Source: VRUE01 sp033856195 (lineage in GTDB: Bacteria > Actinomycetota > Thermoleophilia > Solirubrobacterales > 70-9). From it: 64,000 bases of DNA. The translations under genes were made by a program, and so were the position numbers. The notes under the pieces are model-generated. The model saw nothing but the letters and a program-made list of their open reading frames with translations, had not been told where the DNA came from and ran no database searches. The stretch covers positions 1 to 64,000 of the forward strand of contig JAWVFL010000086.1 of the NCBI GenBank assembly GCA_033856195.1, written 5' to 3'. Positions 24,853-33,338 of this stretch are shown here, piece by piece. Positions within the stretch are counted from its first letter, which is position 1. Each line of letters begins with the position of its first letter.

Positions 24853-26162
24853 CCCGGGTCAGCGACCGGGACGGGGGCGGTGATGCCGTCCTCGGGGACG
24901 ACGAGGATCGCGCCCTCGCCGGTGACGTAGGCCTCCTCGCCGTGGTAAGTGACGTCCATGCCGACCGCCTCGTCGTGCTCGGAGGCCCGCAGGGGCATCA
25001 CCGCGCCGATCAGCTTGAGCAGGACGTAGGTGACGGTGAAGGCGTAGACGGGGGCGGCGATCGCCGCCAGGGCCTGGTCGAGCAGCTGGTCGGCGTTGCC
25101 ATAGAAGAGACCGTCGGCGAGACCGTTCCAGCCGATCTGGGCGACGAGGCCGATGAAGAGGATGCCGGTGAAGCCGGCGATGCCGTGGGCGGCGAGCACG
25201 TCGAGCGTCTCGTCAACCCGGGTGCGGGGGCGCCAGACGATCACCGCGTAGCAGGGCAGCGCCCCGAGGAAACCGAGCACCATCGCCCAGCCGGGGCTGA
25301 TGAAGCCGCCCGCCGGGGTGATCAATACGCAACCGACGATGATTGCCGTGGCGGCCCCGATCGCGGTCACCTTGCGGCCGCGGATCAGGTCGAGGACGAA
25401 CCAGGTGACGAGCGCGCAGGCCGGCGTGATCAGCGTGTTGGTGAAGGCGAGCACGCTGTTGGCGCCGGTGTTGAAGCCGCTGCCGCCGTTGAAGCCGAAC
25501 CAGCCGAACCAGAGCAGACCGGCGCCGAGCAGCACGTACATCGCGTTGTGCGGCAGCAGCGCCTGGCGCCCGTAGTCCTTGCGCGAGCCGACCACCAGCG
25601 CGGCCGCCAGGGCGGAGAAGCCGGAGGCCATCTCGACCGGTACCCCGCCGGCGAAGTCGAGCGTGCCGCGCTCCGCCAGCCAGCCGCCGCCGAAGGCCCA
25701 GTGGGCGAGCACCGCGTAGACCAGCACCGACCAGAGCGCGGCGAAGACGAGGAAGGCGCCGAAGCGCATCCGCTCGACTACCGCGCCGGAGACCAGCGCC
25801 ACGGTGATGATGCAGAAGGTGGCCTGGAAAGCCATGAAGAGCAGGTGGGGGATGGTCGATTCGTCGTTGCGCGGCAGGAAGTCGACGCCCTGCAGGGCGA
25901 CGTGGCCGAAGCCCCCGATCAAATCGCCGGTGCCGTCGAAGGCCAGCGAGTAGCCGACCAGCGCCCAGGTGACCATCGCGATGGCGATCGCCGCGACGCA
26001 CATCATGAAGGTGTTGAGCGTGTTCTTCGAGCGCACCAGGCCCGCGTAGAAGAGGCCCAGCGCCGGGGTCATCATCAGCACCAGCGCGGTCGCGGCCAGC
26101 ATCCAGGCGGTGTCGCCCGTGTCGACCTGCGAGACCGCGGCCAGTAGCGCCATGACGCTCAC
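24849..26162 (-). CDS. amt: Ammonium transporter
   Basis: 437 residues with eleven membrane helices. Amt signatures include GLVRSKNTLNTFMMCVAAIA, the first pore His in LAHWAFGGGWL, FGWFGFNGGSGFNTGANSV, and the second pore His region VLAAHGIAGFTGILFIG. The long hydrophilic C-tail (after PLRASEHDEAVGMDVTYHGE) is the PII-responsive region. GTG 26162 overlaps the stop of glnK, so the pair forms the classic glnK-amt operon, with PII gating ammonium uptake. ATG 26153 is an alternative start. Confidence 0.95.
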   Translation of the reverse strand: MSVMALLAAVSQVDTGDTAWMLAATALVLMMTPALGLFYAGLVRSKNTLNTFMMCVAAIAIAMVTWALVGYSLAFDGTGDLIGGFGHVALQGVDFLPRNDESTIPHLLFMAFQATFCIITVALVSGAVVERMRFGAFLVFAALWSVLVYAVLAHWAFGGGWLAERGTLDFAGGVPVEMASGFSALAAALVVGSRKDYGRQALLPHNAMYVLLGAGLLWFGWFGFNGGSGFNTGANSVLAFTNTLITPACALVTWFVLDLIRGRKVTAIGAATAIIVGCVLITPAGGFISPGWAMVLGFLGALPCYAVIVWRPRTRVDETLDVLAAHGIAGFTGILFIGLVAQIGWNGLADGLFYGNADQLLDQALAAIAAPVYAFTVTYVLLKLIGAVMPLRASEHDEAVGMDVTYHGEEAYVTGEGAILVVPEDGITAPVPVADPG

Positions 26163-26512
26163 TTGTCCACCGGCGTGACGGCGCCGTGGTCGGTCTCGCC
26201 GGTGCGGATGCGGACCGCCTGATCGAGGGGGAGGACGAAGATCTTGCCGTCGCCGACCTCGCCGGTACGCGCCCCCTCGCAGAGGGCGTCGACGGTCGGC
26301 TGGGCGAACTCGTCGGAGACGGCTATCTCGAAGCGCACCTTCTCGGCGAGGCCCATCTTCACGGTGGTGCCGCGATAGGTCTCGACCCGCTCCAGCTCGC
26401 CGCCGTGACCCTGCACGCGGCTCATTGAGACACCGCGAACCTGGGCGCGATAAAGCGCCTCCAGCACGTCGTTCGCCTTCTCAGGCCGCACGATGCCGAT
26501 CACGAGTTTCAC
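26159..26512 (-). CDS. glnK: Nitrogen regulatory protein PII
   Basis: 117 residues, the usual PII length. MKLVIGIVRPEKANDVLEAL starts the fold; the T-loop VQGHGGELERVETYRGTTVK holds the Tyr that is uridylylated or adenylylated in relatives. The C-terminal signature is GEVGDGKIFVLPLDQAVRIR. It senses ATP/ADP and 2-oxoglutarate and blocks Amt when nitrogen is ample. GTG start. It precedes amt with a four-base overlap. The T-loop is slightly divergent (ELERV before the Tyr), which may change partners. Confidence 0.93.
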   Translation of the reverse strand: MKLVIGIVRPEKANDVLEALYRAQVRGVSMSRVQGHGGELERVETYRGTTVKMGLAEKVRFEIAVSDEFAQPTVDALCEGARTGEVGDGKIFVLPLDQAVRIRTGETDHGAVTPVDK

Positions 26513-26600
26513 TGCCCGCGCCTTCCCATCCCGCGCGCGAGCCTACCTGTCGCGGCGGCGGGGGGTCGAGCCGAGCCCGTCTGCCTCCTACACTTGACCG

Positions 26601-26972
26601 ATGCCCGCTGAGTCACACGCGGATTCCACCTTCACCCTTTACCGTCGCGGCATCGAGCTGCTCGAGGAGGAGGACTTCGAGGAGGCGGCGGCCCCGCTCG
26701 AGGAGGCCGCCCGGCGTGCCCCGGAGAAGTCCTCGGTACGCGAGGCGCTGGGCCGCGCCTACTTCCGCTCCGGCCGTTTCGCCGCGGCCGCGGTCGAGTT
26801 CAAGGCGGTGGTGGAGCGTCACCAGGTCAATGACTACGCCCACTTCTGCCTCGGCCGTGCCCTGGCCAAGACGGGGGAGACCGAGCGCGCCCGCCACCAC
26901 CTCGCGCTTGCCTCCAACCTGCGCCCCGATCGCCGCGATTACTCCTTCTACCGAGCGATGCTCGGGGCCTGA
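26601..26972 (+). CDS. Small tetratricopeptide-repeat protein
   Basis: 123 residues, almost wholly TPR helices: STFTLYRRGIELLEEEDFEE, SSVREALGRAYFRSGRFAAA and DYAHFCLGRALAKTGETERA give about three repeats. Likely a cytoplasmic scaffold; the partner is unknown. It is divergent from glnK (88-base gap) and its stop lies inside the left arm of a palindromic element. Confidence 0.75.
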   Translation: MPAESHADSTFTLYRRGIELLEEEDFEEAAAPLEEAARRAPEKSSVREALGRAYFRSGRFAAAAVEFKAVVERHQVNDYAHFCLGRALAKTGETERARHHLALASNLRPDRRDYSFYRAMLGA

Positions 26973-27071
26973 GGTCCTGAGGCCGGCATATCTCTGCGTC
27001 CTCGGTCGCTCGCGTGCAGAGCACGCCGCGCTCCCTGCGTCCTTGACCTACTTGGCCTCAGGACCTCAGGC
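26967..27071. repeat. Palindromic element, 18-bp perfect arms, unique core
   Basis: Arms at 26967-26984 and 27054-27071 are perfect inverted copies around a 69-base core unlike that of the 34-57 kb family. Both arms contain TGA, and these are the actual stop codons of the two convergent flanking genes (26970-26972 and 27066-27068). It may act as a bidirectional terminator. The architecture (long locally unique arms around a core) recalls the family at 34195. Confidence 0.6.
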
Positions 27072-28775
27072 AGCGTTTTTGGCACCGTCGTCGCGATGGG
27101 TAGCCGGTATGGCGGCGGCGATCGTCGTGCCCTCGCCGGGGGCGCTGCGCAGATTCAGCGTGCCGCCGGCCAATTCGGCGCGTTCGCGCATGCCGACCAA
27201 GCCGAAGCCCTGCGTCGAGGCTTTCGGGTCGAAGCCGCAGCCCTCGTCGGAGACGCGCACCCTTAGCGTTTCGCCGTCCTCGCTGACCTCGACGCGGGCA
27301 CGCTCGGTCTTGCCGTGCTGCACCGCGTTGTTGAGCGCCTCCTGGACGAGGCGGTAGACGGTGTCCTCGATCTCGCCGAGCAAGCGGTGCTGGTTGCGGC
27401 CGGCCTCGCAGTCGAGGTCGAGGTTCATTTCCAGCGCGATCGAGTGGGCAGCGGCGGTGCGTTCGCCAAGTGTCTCGAGGGCGGCGCCGAGGCCAAGCTC
27501 GTCGAGCGTGCTCGGACGCAGGTCGGCGATCAGGCGGCGCATCTCGGCGATCGCGGTGTCGACCTGCTCGATGCCCTGGCTGAGCAGGCGATCGAGGTCC
27601 TCGGGATCGCTGCGCCGGGCGGCGGAGAGCAGCACCCTCAGACCGGCGAGGCTCTGCAGCGACTCGTCGTGCAGCTCGCGTGCCCAGCGGCCGCGCTCAC
27701 GCTCGGTCGCGGCGATGCTTTCGCGGGTTCGCCCTTCGGCGACCGACTGGGCGGTGGCCACGGCGGTGGCGGCGCTGGCCGCAAACGAAAGGAGGACCGT
27801 CTCGTCCTCGTCGCTGAAGCCCGAGTCGCGGCCCAGCGGGTCGAGCGCGACGAGTACGCCCAGGGCCCGGCCGCGGAAGATGAGCGGCACGAGCAGCGAC
27901 GTGACGCCGGCTTCCTGGCTGCCGGGACGTGCCATCAGGCTCGGATCGAGATCGTGGCTGCGCCGTGGAGAGCGCTCTTCGAGCACCCTGCCGGGGATCG
28001 AGCCGGCGATCGGGATGCGCGCGTTCGCCATGCCGCGCGCGCGCTCGCCGGCGATGGAGACGGCGGTCAGCTCGTCTCCTTCGGAGAGCAGGATCAGCAG
28101 CGATCGCGCTTCGACCAGCGCTCGAGCGCGCTTGACGACGATCTCGAGGATGCGGTCGAGGTTGGTCTCGCCGCCGACCGCACGGGCGATCTCGGTCGTC
28201 GCTTCGAGCCGGTGCACGGCGCGCTCCATCTCGTCGCCGCGGCTCTGCACGCTGCGGTAGAGGCGGGCGTTCTCGACCGCGATCGCCGCCCACTCGGCGA
28301 GGATCATCGCCGACTGCTCGTCGGCCTCTTCGAAGTCGCCGCTCTCCTTTTCGGTCAGGTAGAGGTTGCCCCAGGCGTGCCCGCGGATCATCACCGGCAC
28401 GCCGAGGAAGTTGGTCATCGGCGGGTGGCCGGGAGGGAAGCCGTAGGAGCGAGGGTGATGGCCGACGTCGCCGAGGCGCAGCGGCCGCGGCTGCTCGATC
28501 AGCAGGCCGAGCACGCCGCGCCCGCGCGGCAGGTTGCCAATCGCCCGCCGCGCCTCCTCGTCGATGCCGTGGGTGATGAAGCGCTCCAGCTCGTGGCGGT
28601 CCTCGTCGAGGACGCCCAGGGCCGCGTAGCGGGCGCCGGTCAGCTCGCAGGCGACCTCGAGCACCTGACGGAATATGACCTCGGGGTCGAGCTCGGCGAC
28701 GAGGCTGCGTCCGACGTCGATCAGCTCCCGCAGGCGGGGCTCGTCCAAAGCGCCGCTGTCATACCCCTGTGCCAT
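27066..28775 (-). CDS. GAF-domain sensor histidine kinase, NarL/DevS type
   Basis: 569 residues, no membrane helix. A first GAF domain spans about residues 20-170 and a second about 200-345 (GSIPGRVLEERSPRRSHDLD; FRGRALGVLVAL). A HisKA_3 dimer region with phospho-His in ARELHDESLQSLAGLRVLL lies near residue 367. The HATPase_c has NNAVQHG, SDEGCGFDP and GFGLVGMRERAELAGG. It is a cytoplasmic sensor, perhaps of redox or gas through a GAF domain. The divergent response regulator starts 140 bases away and is its likely partner. Confidence 0.9.
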   Translation of the reverse strand: MAQGYDSGALDEPRLRELIDVGRSLVAELDPEVIFRQVLEVACELTGARYAALGVLDEDRHELERFITHGIDEEARRAIGNLPRGRGVLGLLIEQPRPLRLGDVGHHPRSYGFPPGHPPMTNFLGVPVMIRGHAWGNLYLTEKESGDFEEADEQSAMILAEWAAIAVENARLYRSVQSRGDEMERAVHRLEATTEIARAVGGETNLDRILEIVVKRARALVEARSLLILLSEGDELTAVSIAGERARGMANARIPIAGSIPGRVLEERSPRRSHDLDPSLMARPGSQEAGVTSLLVPLIFRGRALGVLVALDPLGRDSGFSDEDETVLLSFAASAATAVATAQSVAEGRTRESIAATERERGRWARELHDESLQSLAGLRVLLSAARRSDPEDLDRLLSQGIEQVDTAIAEMRRLIADLRPSTLDELGLGAALETLGERTAAAHSIALEMNLDLDCEAGRNQHRLLGEIEDTVYRLVQEALNNAVQHGKTERARVEVSEDGETLRVRVSDEGCGFDPKASTQGFGLVGMRERAELAGGTLNLRSAPGEGTTIAAAIPATHRDDGAKNAA

Positions 28776-28915
28776 GTACGCGCTGCTCCACCTCCGACGA
28801 TGGGACGTTGACTCATCCTATAGCGCAAACCGTCCAATACTCAAAGTGCGTCAAGTGAAGATGTTCGCGGGAAAACCCCGATGTTCCGAGGTCCCGGTGC
28901 GGGTTACATGGAGGT

Positions 28916-29626
28916 ATGGATTCCACTCGTATCGCTACAGGCGCAGGTAACCTCGTTGTCGTGGAGGACGACGCGGCGCCCGACGGCACGCAAGAGACCG
29001 GGGCGACGACCATCGTCCTCGCCGATGACCACACCGTTGTGCGCAATGCACTGCGCCTGTTGCTCGACGCCGAGCCCGGCTTCGAGGTGGTCGCCGAGGC
29101 GGGCGACGCGGACACCGCGGTGCGCTACGTACGTGGCCACAAACCGACCGTGTTGATCCTCGACCTGAACATGCCGGGACGGGCGAGCCTCGATGCCGTT
29201 CCCGACATCCGCGAGGCCTCGCCGGAGACCGAGATCGTCGTGCTGACGATGCAGAACGAGCCGGCCTTCGCCCGCCGCGCCCTGCAGTCGGGGGTGCGTG
29301 GTTACGTGCTGAAGGAGGCCGCCGACGCCGAGCTGGTGCAGGCGGTACGCAGCGCCGCGGCTGGTGACACTTACCTCCAGCCCGCGCTCGGAGCTCGCTT
29401 GGCGGCCGGGGAAGACGGCAAGAGCGGCGGCGAGCTGAGCGAGCGCGAGCGCGACGTACTACGGCTGATCGCCCTCGGCCACACCAACGCCGAGGTCGCC
29501 GAGCAGCTCTACATCAGCATCCGCACCGTGGAGAGCCATCGCGCCCACATCCAGCAGAAGCTGCGCCTCACCAGCCGTGCCGAGCTGGTCCGCTACGCGC
29601 TCGAGCACGGCATGGTCGAAACCTAG
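28916..29626 (+). CDS. NarL/FixJ-family response regulator
   Basis: 236 residues from ATG 28916 after GGAGG. A 30-residue extension precedes the receiver (TTIVLADDHTVVRNALRLLL; phospho-Asp in LILDLNMPG near residue 82; LKEAA with the conserved Lys). A LuxR-type HTH follows (ELSERERDVLRLIALGHTNA, EVAEQLYISIRTVESHRAHI). It probably receives phosphate from the divergent GAF kinase and controls transcription; targets are unknown. Confidence 0.92.
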   Translation: MDSTRIATGAGNLVVVEDDAAPDGTQETGATTIVLADDHTVVRNALRLLLDAEPGFEVVAEAGDADTAVRYVRGHKPTVLILDLNMPGRASLDAVPDIREASPETEIVVLTMQNEPAFARRALQSGVRGYVLKEAADAELVQAVRSAAAGDTYLQPALGARLAAGEDGKSGGELSERERDVLRLIALGHTNAEVAEQLYISIRTVESHRAHIQQKLRLTSRAELVRYALEHGMVET

Positions 29627-29645
29627 GCGGGTGTCCCGCTCGCCG

Positions 29646-30344
29646 TCAGGTGACGAGCGGGATTACGCAGCGGAATTTATGTGCGCTTGTTGAAACGGTG
29701 AAGTCCACAACTCCCGCCGCCGAAACCATGACAACGGCATATTCGTTGGGTCCCGTCATGTTGGTCAGGTCGCTAGTCCACTCTTTACCACCATCCAACA
29801 CCACACCCGGCTGCTGAGAGAACGCAGCGAGCTGCAGTGCCTCGGGCAGCGTTCCACCCTGTACCGCACACGAAGTCGCCGCCGCGGGAGCGCTAACCGC
29901 GGTTTCGCTGGTGAAGCTCTGCCAGCAGGCGCCGGCAAATAGTTGCGTGCCAGGCATGCAACCGGCGGAGTGACCGTTCACCGTCTGTGCGTTCACCGCA
30001 TTCACCGCGTTGACCGCCGTCTGCGCATCGACGGCACTTTGCGCCACCTCGGCGCTCAGCGCGTGCGCGGCCTCGGGCACTTGGCCCAAGGTCAGCTCGT
30101 CGATTTCGGCGCCGGTGATCTGCCCCGCCTGGACGCCGAGCGCGCCCTTGAGCACGCCAGGCTTGAGCCGGTTCGCCGGAATCGACCGTACCTTCAACCG
30201 GTTCCCCGGCAGCGATTTCACCTTCACCGCCTTGCCGTCGATGCGCGCCTTCTTGGCCGCGTAGACGGTCCCACCCAGTGCCACGAACAACGCTAAACCC
30301 GCAACCACCAATGCCGGTGACGGCAGCCGCATTCCCCGTCTCAT
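29646..30344 (-). CDS. Secreted protein with signal anchor, lineage-type hypothetical
   Basis: 232 residues. The N-terminus SPALVVAGLALFVALGGTVY is a signal/anchor, followed by a repetitive basic stretch KVKSLPGNRLKVRSIPANRL that recurs in Solirubrobacterales-like secreted proteins. A segment SAVDAQTAVNAVNAVNAQTV is low complexity. The C-terminal 110 residues are beta-rich with four cysteines (GCMPGT, GACWQSF, SCAVQGG, RCVIPLV), reminiscent of a small lectin-like domain. Function unknown. It is convergent with the response regulator gene (19-base gap). Confidence 0.7.
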   Translation of the reverse strand: MRRGMRLPSPALVVAGLALFVALGGTVYAAKKARIDGKAVKVKSLPGNRLKVRSIPANRLKPGVLKGALGVQAGQITGAEIDELTLGQVPEAAHALSAEVAQSAVDAQTAVNAVNAVNAQTVNGHSAGCMPGTQLFAGACWQSFTSETAVSAPAAATSCAVQGGTLPEALQLAAFSQQPGVVLDGGKEWTSDLTNMTGPNEYAVVMVSAAGVVDFTVSTSAHKFRCVIPLVT

Positions 30345-30454
30345 ATCTCTCCTCCCTTGGTCCGAGAAACGATGCGGCCGCGACCCTAGCCAGCGACCCG
30401 CATGGGGCCAAGACCGCTGGACGAAAGTTCAGCGGATAGACTCAGCCGCGTAAA

Positions 30455-30614
30455 TACGGTCGGTGGTCAAGGGAAGTCCGGTGCGAAACCGGCGCGGTCC
30501 CGCCACTGTGACCGGGTCAAGGACGTCGCAGGCGCACGAGCGTCAGCCACTGGGGAGGACACTGAGTCTCCGGGAAGGCGCGACGGACGAACCCCGGAAG
30601 CCAGGAGACCTGTC
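30455..30614 (+). promoter_or_regulatory. Cobalamin (AdoCbl-type) riboswitch
   Basis: The conserved elements appear in order: gggaagtccggtgcgaaacc (P3 entry) from 30471, ggcgcggtcccgccactgtg (core) from 30491, and the B12 box AGCCAGGAGACCTGTC at 30599-30614. Spacing and sequence match the cobalamin aptamer. It lies directly before an extracellular DUF4430 protein and an ECF transporter operon, so high cobalamin should switch off expression. The first usable ribosome site (GAGGAAAGG, about 30637) is just downstream, suggesting translational or combined control. Confidence 0.93.
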
Positions 30615-30655
30615 CCCGGCCAGCCATGACGACCCTCGAGGAAAGGGCGGCTTCA

Positions 30656-31417
30656 ATGCCAAGACTCGTTTCATTCCGGCTGGCGGCTGCGTGCGCGCTG
30701 GCTTTGATCTCTCTGTTTGCTTTCGCCGCGGTAGCGACCGCCAAGGGGCCGGTCGCCGACCTGCGCGTCGTCGGCAAGAACGGCAAGACCCTCGCCGAAG
30801 ACTCCTTTGGGGTCGGCGGTCAGGTCTCGGTCAAGCCGAGCCCGAAGGCAACCTGCTTCGGTCCCGGCACCGGCGGCAGCGGCCAGAAAATGACCCTCAA
30901 GGGGGCGACGGCGCTGGGGATGCTCACTCGTGCCGCGCAGTTCACCGCGGCGCTGAAGCCGCTGTTGATCACCGACCACTTCGTCGACGAATTCGGGCTC
31001 GGCATCTGCAGCGTCGGCGGCACCGCCGCGACCAGCAAAAGCAGCTGGTACCTGAAGCTGAACCACAAGGCCCAGTCGGTCGGGGGCGAAAGCGTCAAGG
31101 TGCGCGCCGGCGACGACGTGCTCTGGGGCTACGGCGCCTACCCGTACCCGAACGAGCTGGCGCTGAGCGCGCCGGCCGATGCGCAGGCCAACGTGCCATT
31201 CACCGTCACGGTCGTCTCCTATGACGAAAAAGGCAAAAAGTCACCGGCCGCTGGAGCGACCGTGAGCGGTGCGTCCGGTCCGACCGATGCGGCCGGCCAC
31301 GCGACGGTGACGCTGTCCGCGCCATCCAGCCTGGTCGCCAAGCACGGCAAGGAAACGCCGTCCAGCCCCGCGCCGGTATGCGTGGACGGGAAGTGCCCCG
31401 CCCAGCCAGCTAAGTGA
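30656..31417 (+). CDS. Secreted DUF4430-like protein, predicted cobalamin capture component
   Basis: 253 residues from ATG 30656 (GAGGAAAGG upstream; the ATG at 30626 would start inside riboswitch sequence). Signal peptide MPRLVSFRLAAACALALISL with cleavage near ATA-KG. The mature N-terminal domain carries two cysteines (ATCFGPG, GICSVGG) and the segment SSWYLKLNHKAQSVG-GESVKVRAGDDVLWGYG, the DUF4430 core that in animals forms the transcobalamin beta domain. A C-terminal Ig-like module (FTVTVVSYDEKGKKSPAAGA) and a CVDGKC tail follow. First gene after the riboswitch. Substrate inferred from regulation and fold. Confidence 0.75.
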   Translation: MPRLVSFRLAAACALALISLFAFAAVATAKGPVADLRVVGKNGKTLAEDSFGVGGQVSVKPSPKATCFGPGTGGSGQKMTLKGATALGMLTRAAQFTAALKPLLITDHFVDEFGLGICSVGGTAATSKSSWYLKLNHKAQSVGGESVKVRAGDDVLWGYGAYPYPNELALSAPADAQANVPFTVTVVSYDEKGKKSPAAGATVSGASGPTDAAGHATVTLSAPSSLVAKHGKETPSSPAPVCVDGKCPAQPAK

Positions 31418-32316
31418 CCCCTCGCCGCGGCACGGCGGTCGCGATCGCGCTGCTTTCGGCGGCGCTCGCGGCTGCCGGCTGCGGCCTCGGTCCCGGCAGC
31501 GATGTCGGCGTCGTCGAGCTGACGGTTACGCGGGACTACGGGACCGTGCCCGTGCTTCATCGCCAGCTCGGCGACCTGACCGAATCCGACACCGTGATGC
31601 GAGCGCTGGAACGCAGCGTCGACATCAGCACCCGCTATGGCGGCGGCTTCGTGCAGTCGATCGATGGTCTTGAAGGAGGGGGGGCCGGGGGCGATGACTG
31701 GTTCTTCTACGTCAACGGCCTCTGGTCTCCCTTGGGGGCCGCCGAATACGAGCTCGACGGCGGCGAGGCGATTTGGTGGGACTACCGGGACTGGACGGTC
31801 GGGGAGCGGGTGGCCGCCGCGGTTGGTTCTTGGCCGCAGCCCTTCCTTGATGGATATGAAGGGGATCTTCATCCGACTGCGGTTTTCTGCTTCGAACCCG
31901 GTGCGGCCTGCGCGGAGGTGCGGCGACGCCTGCGCGACGCCGGCGCGACGTTGGTCCCCGACGCCTCTGACGCGATCAGGGTGCTCGTCGGGACGTGGGC
32001 GCGGCTGCGTGACGATCGGGACGCGGAGCTCGTCGAGCGGGGCGTCACCGTGAGCGGCGTCTTCGCTGAGTTCAGCCCCGATGGCAGCGCGCTCACGGGT
32101 TTCGATGAACGGGGCGGGACGGGTCGTCGCTTCGGCGCAAACACCGGCTTGGTGGCGGCGACGCGTCGCGAAAGCGAGCCGCCTGCCTGGCTGATCACCG
32201 GAACATCCCCTGCAGGCGTCAGGGCTGCCGCCGGACTGCTCGAGGCGGATACGCTGCGCGACCATTACGCGGTTGTCGTCGACGGCGGCGGGGAGACGCC
32301 CCTGCCACTGCGATGA
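31414..32316 (+). CDS. DUF4430 lipoprotein, predicted cobalamin-binding component
   Basis: 300 residues; the GTG start overlaps the previous stop (GTGA). The signal has lipobox LAAAGC, so it should be lipid-anchored outside the membrane. Residues about 35-130 are a DUF4430 domain: ESDTVMRALERSVDISTRYG, DDWFFYVNGLWSPLGAAEYE, GGEAIWWDYRDW. The second half (PTAVFCFEPGAACAEVRRRL; DAIRVLVGTWARLRDD) is an alpha/beta domain I do not recognise. Together with the alpha-toroid on the S component it may complete a transcobalamin-like vitamin clamp. Confidence 0.78.
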   Translation: MTPRRGTAVAIALLSAALAAAGCGLGPGSDVGVVELTVTRDYGTVPVLHRQLGDLTESDTVMRALERSVDISTRYGGGFVQSIDGLEGGGAGGDDWFFYVNGLWSPLGAAEYELDGGEAIWWDYRDWTVGERVAAAVGSWPQPFLDGYEGDLHPTAVFCFEPGAACAEVRRRLRDAGATLVPDASDAIRVLVGTWARLRDDRDAELVERGVTVSGVFAEFSPDGSALTGFDERGGTGRRFGANTGLVAATRRESEPPAWLITGTSPAGVRAAAGLLEADTLRDHYAVVVDGGGETPLPLR

Positions 32317-33293
32317 GGTCGCCCTTCGCCTACATCCCCAGGCCCGGTCCGCTGCAGACCACCTCTCCAGGGGCGGCGGTGGCGTATCTCGGCGCGCTGA
32401 CGACGGTCGCCTTTCTGTACTCGAACCCGATCGTGCTTTTGGCCACCGGCCTCGCCGTAGTAGTGGCCGGACGCTTGGCGCGCGCGCGCGCCGCCGTTCG
32501 TGCCGGCCTCTGGATGGGCCTGACGCTGGCCTTCCTGATCGTCGCCGTCAACGCCGTCGTGGTCAGCAGGGGGGAAACGGTGCTTGTGCGGTTGGGTCAC
32601 CTGCCCTGGGTGAGCGACATCGTGACCGCAGAGGCGATCGTATCGGGCGCGGTTCTCGGCCTGCGCGCCGCTGTCGTGATGGTCGCCTTCGCTGTCTACT
32701 CGGCCTGCGTCGACCCCGACCGGGTGCTGCGGGCCTTGCGTCCGATCGCCGGCCGCTCGGCCTTGACCGCGACGCTGGTATCCCGCCTCGTGCCGGTGGC
32801 TGCCGCCGACGCGGCCCGCCTGCGCGACGCCGCCCGCCTGCGCGGCCCAGGCGCGGCCCCGGTGGGCAAGGCGCCCCTGGCGCGCCGCCTGCTCGCCGGG
32901 TCCCTCGACCGCGCCGTCGACGTCGCCGCCACCCTGGAGCTACGCGGCTACTCCCTCGGCACGCCACCCGCAAGGGTGGGTGTAACGCGTTTTCCCCGCC
33001 ATGGGTGGAGAACGCGTTTCACCCCGGGCCGCGGCCGCTCGCGATCGCGCTACGACCGCCGCTTCTACGCGACGGGCGTCGCCGTGCTCGCAGCCGCGAT
33101 CGCCGGCAAGGCCCTGGGCGCGGACTCCTTTGCCGAATACCCGACGATCGAGGTCGGCACGGGCTCTGCAACTCTCGCCGTCGCCGCCGTGGTCCTACTC
33201 AGCGGCCTCGCCCCATGGCGCCCCCGACACGGCTCCCTCGCCGCGAATCGCCGAACTGCATCAAATTCTCTACCTGCTGGGGGAAGAATTTAA
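32313..33293 (+). CDS. ECF transporter T component (CbiQ-like)
   Basis: 326 residues, overlapping the lipoprotein gene by four bases. Several membrane helices lie in the first 150 residues. The coupling helices carry the Ala-Arg motifs that dock on the ATPases (RDAARLRGPGA; LELRGYSLGTPP as the second A-R-G equivalent). Residues about 222-238 (RVGVTRFPRHGWRTRFTPGR) are encoded by an imperfect palindrome at 32979-33023, and the last 14 residues by another at 33253-33301, so parts of the protein come from palindromic insertions. Confidence 0.85.
   Translation: MRSPFAYIPRPGPLQTTSPGAAVAYLGALTTVAFLYSNPIVLLATGLAVVVAGRLARARAAVRAGLWMGLTLAFLIVAVNAVVVSRGETVLVRLGHLPWVSDIVTAEAIVSGAVLGLRAAVVMVAFAVYSACVDPDRVLRALRPIAGRSALTATLVSRLVPVAAADAARLRDAARLRGPGAAPVGKAPLARRLLAGSLDRAVDVAATLELRGYSLGTPPARVGVTRFPRHGWRTRFTPGRGRSRSRYDRRFYATGVAVLAAAIAGKALGADSFAEYPTIEVGTGSATLAVAAVVLLSGLAPWRPRHGSLAANRRTASNSLPAGGRI
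32979..33023. repeat. Imperfect palindrome inside the cbiQ-like gene
   Basis: 17-base arms (32979-32995 and 33007-33023) pair at 15 positions around an 11-base loop. The unit is read in frame and encodes a basic insertion between two helices of the T component. Confidence 0.45.
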
Positions 33294-33301
33294 TGCAGTT
33301 C
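33253..33301. repeat. Palindrome at the end of the cbiQ-like gene
   Basis: GAACTGCAT-C-AAATTCT (33253-33269) and its inverse (33285-33301) pair at 16 of 17 positions. The right arm contains the taa stop codon of the T-component gene, and the AT-rich arms stand out from the GC-rich context. Confidence 0.45.
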
Positions 33302-33338
33302 ACCGTCGTTGCCCGAATTCGCACCCCAGAGGTCCCTG

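Noticed and set aside
24942..26147. 401-codon plus-strand frame opposite amt
   Set aside because: Composition is the complement of membrane-helix codons (Glu/Gln/Gly/Arg rich); amt is unambiguous.
27315..28811. 498-codon plus-strand frame opposite the histidine kinase
   Set aside because: Shadow ORF; the kinase on the minus strand has complete GAF, HisKA_3 and HATPase motifs.
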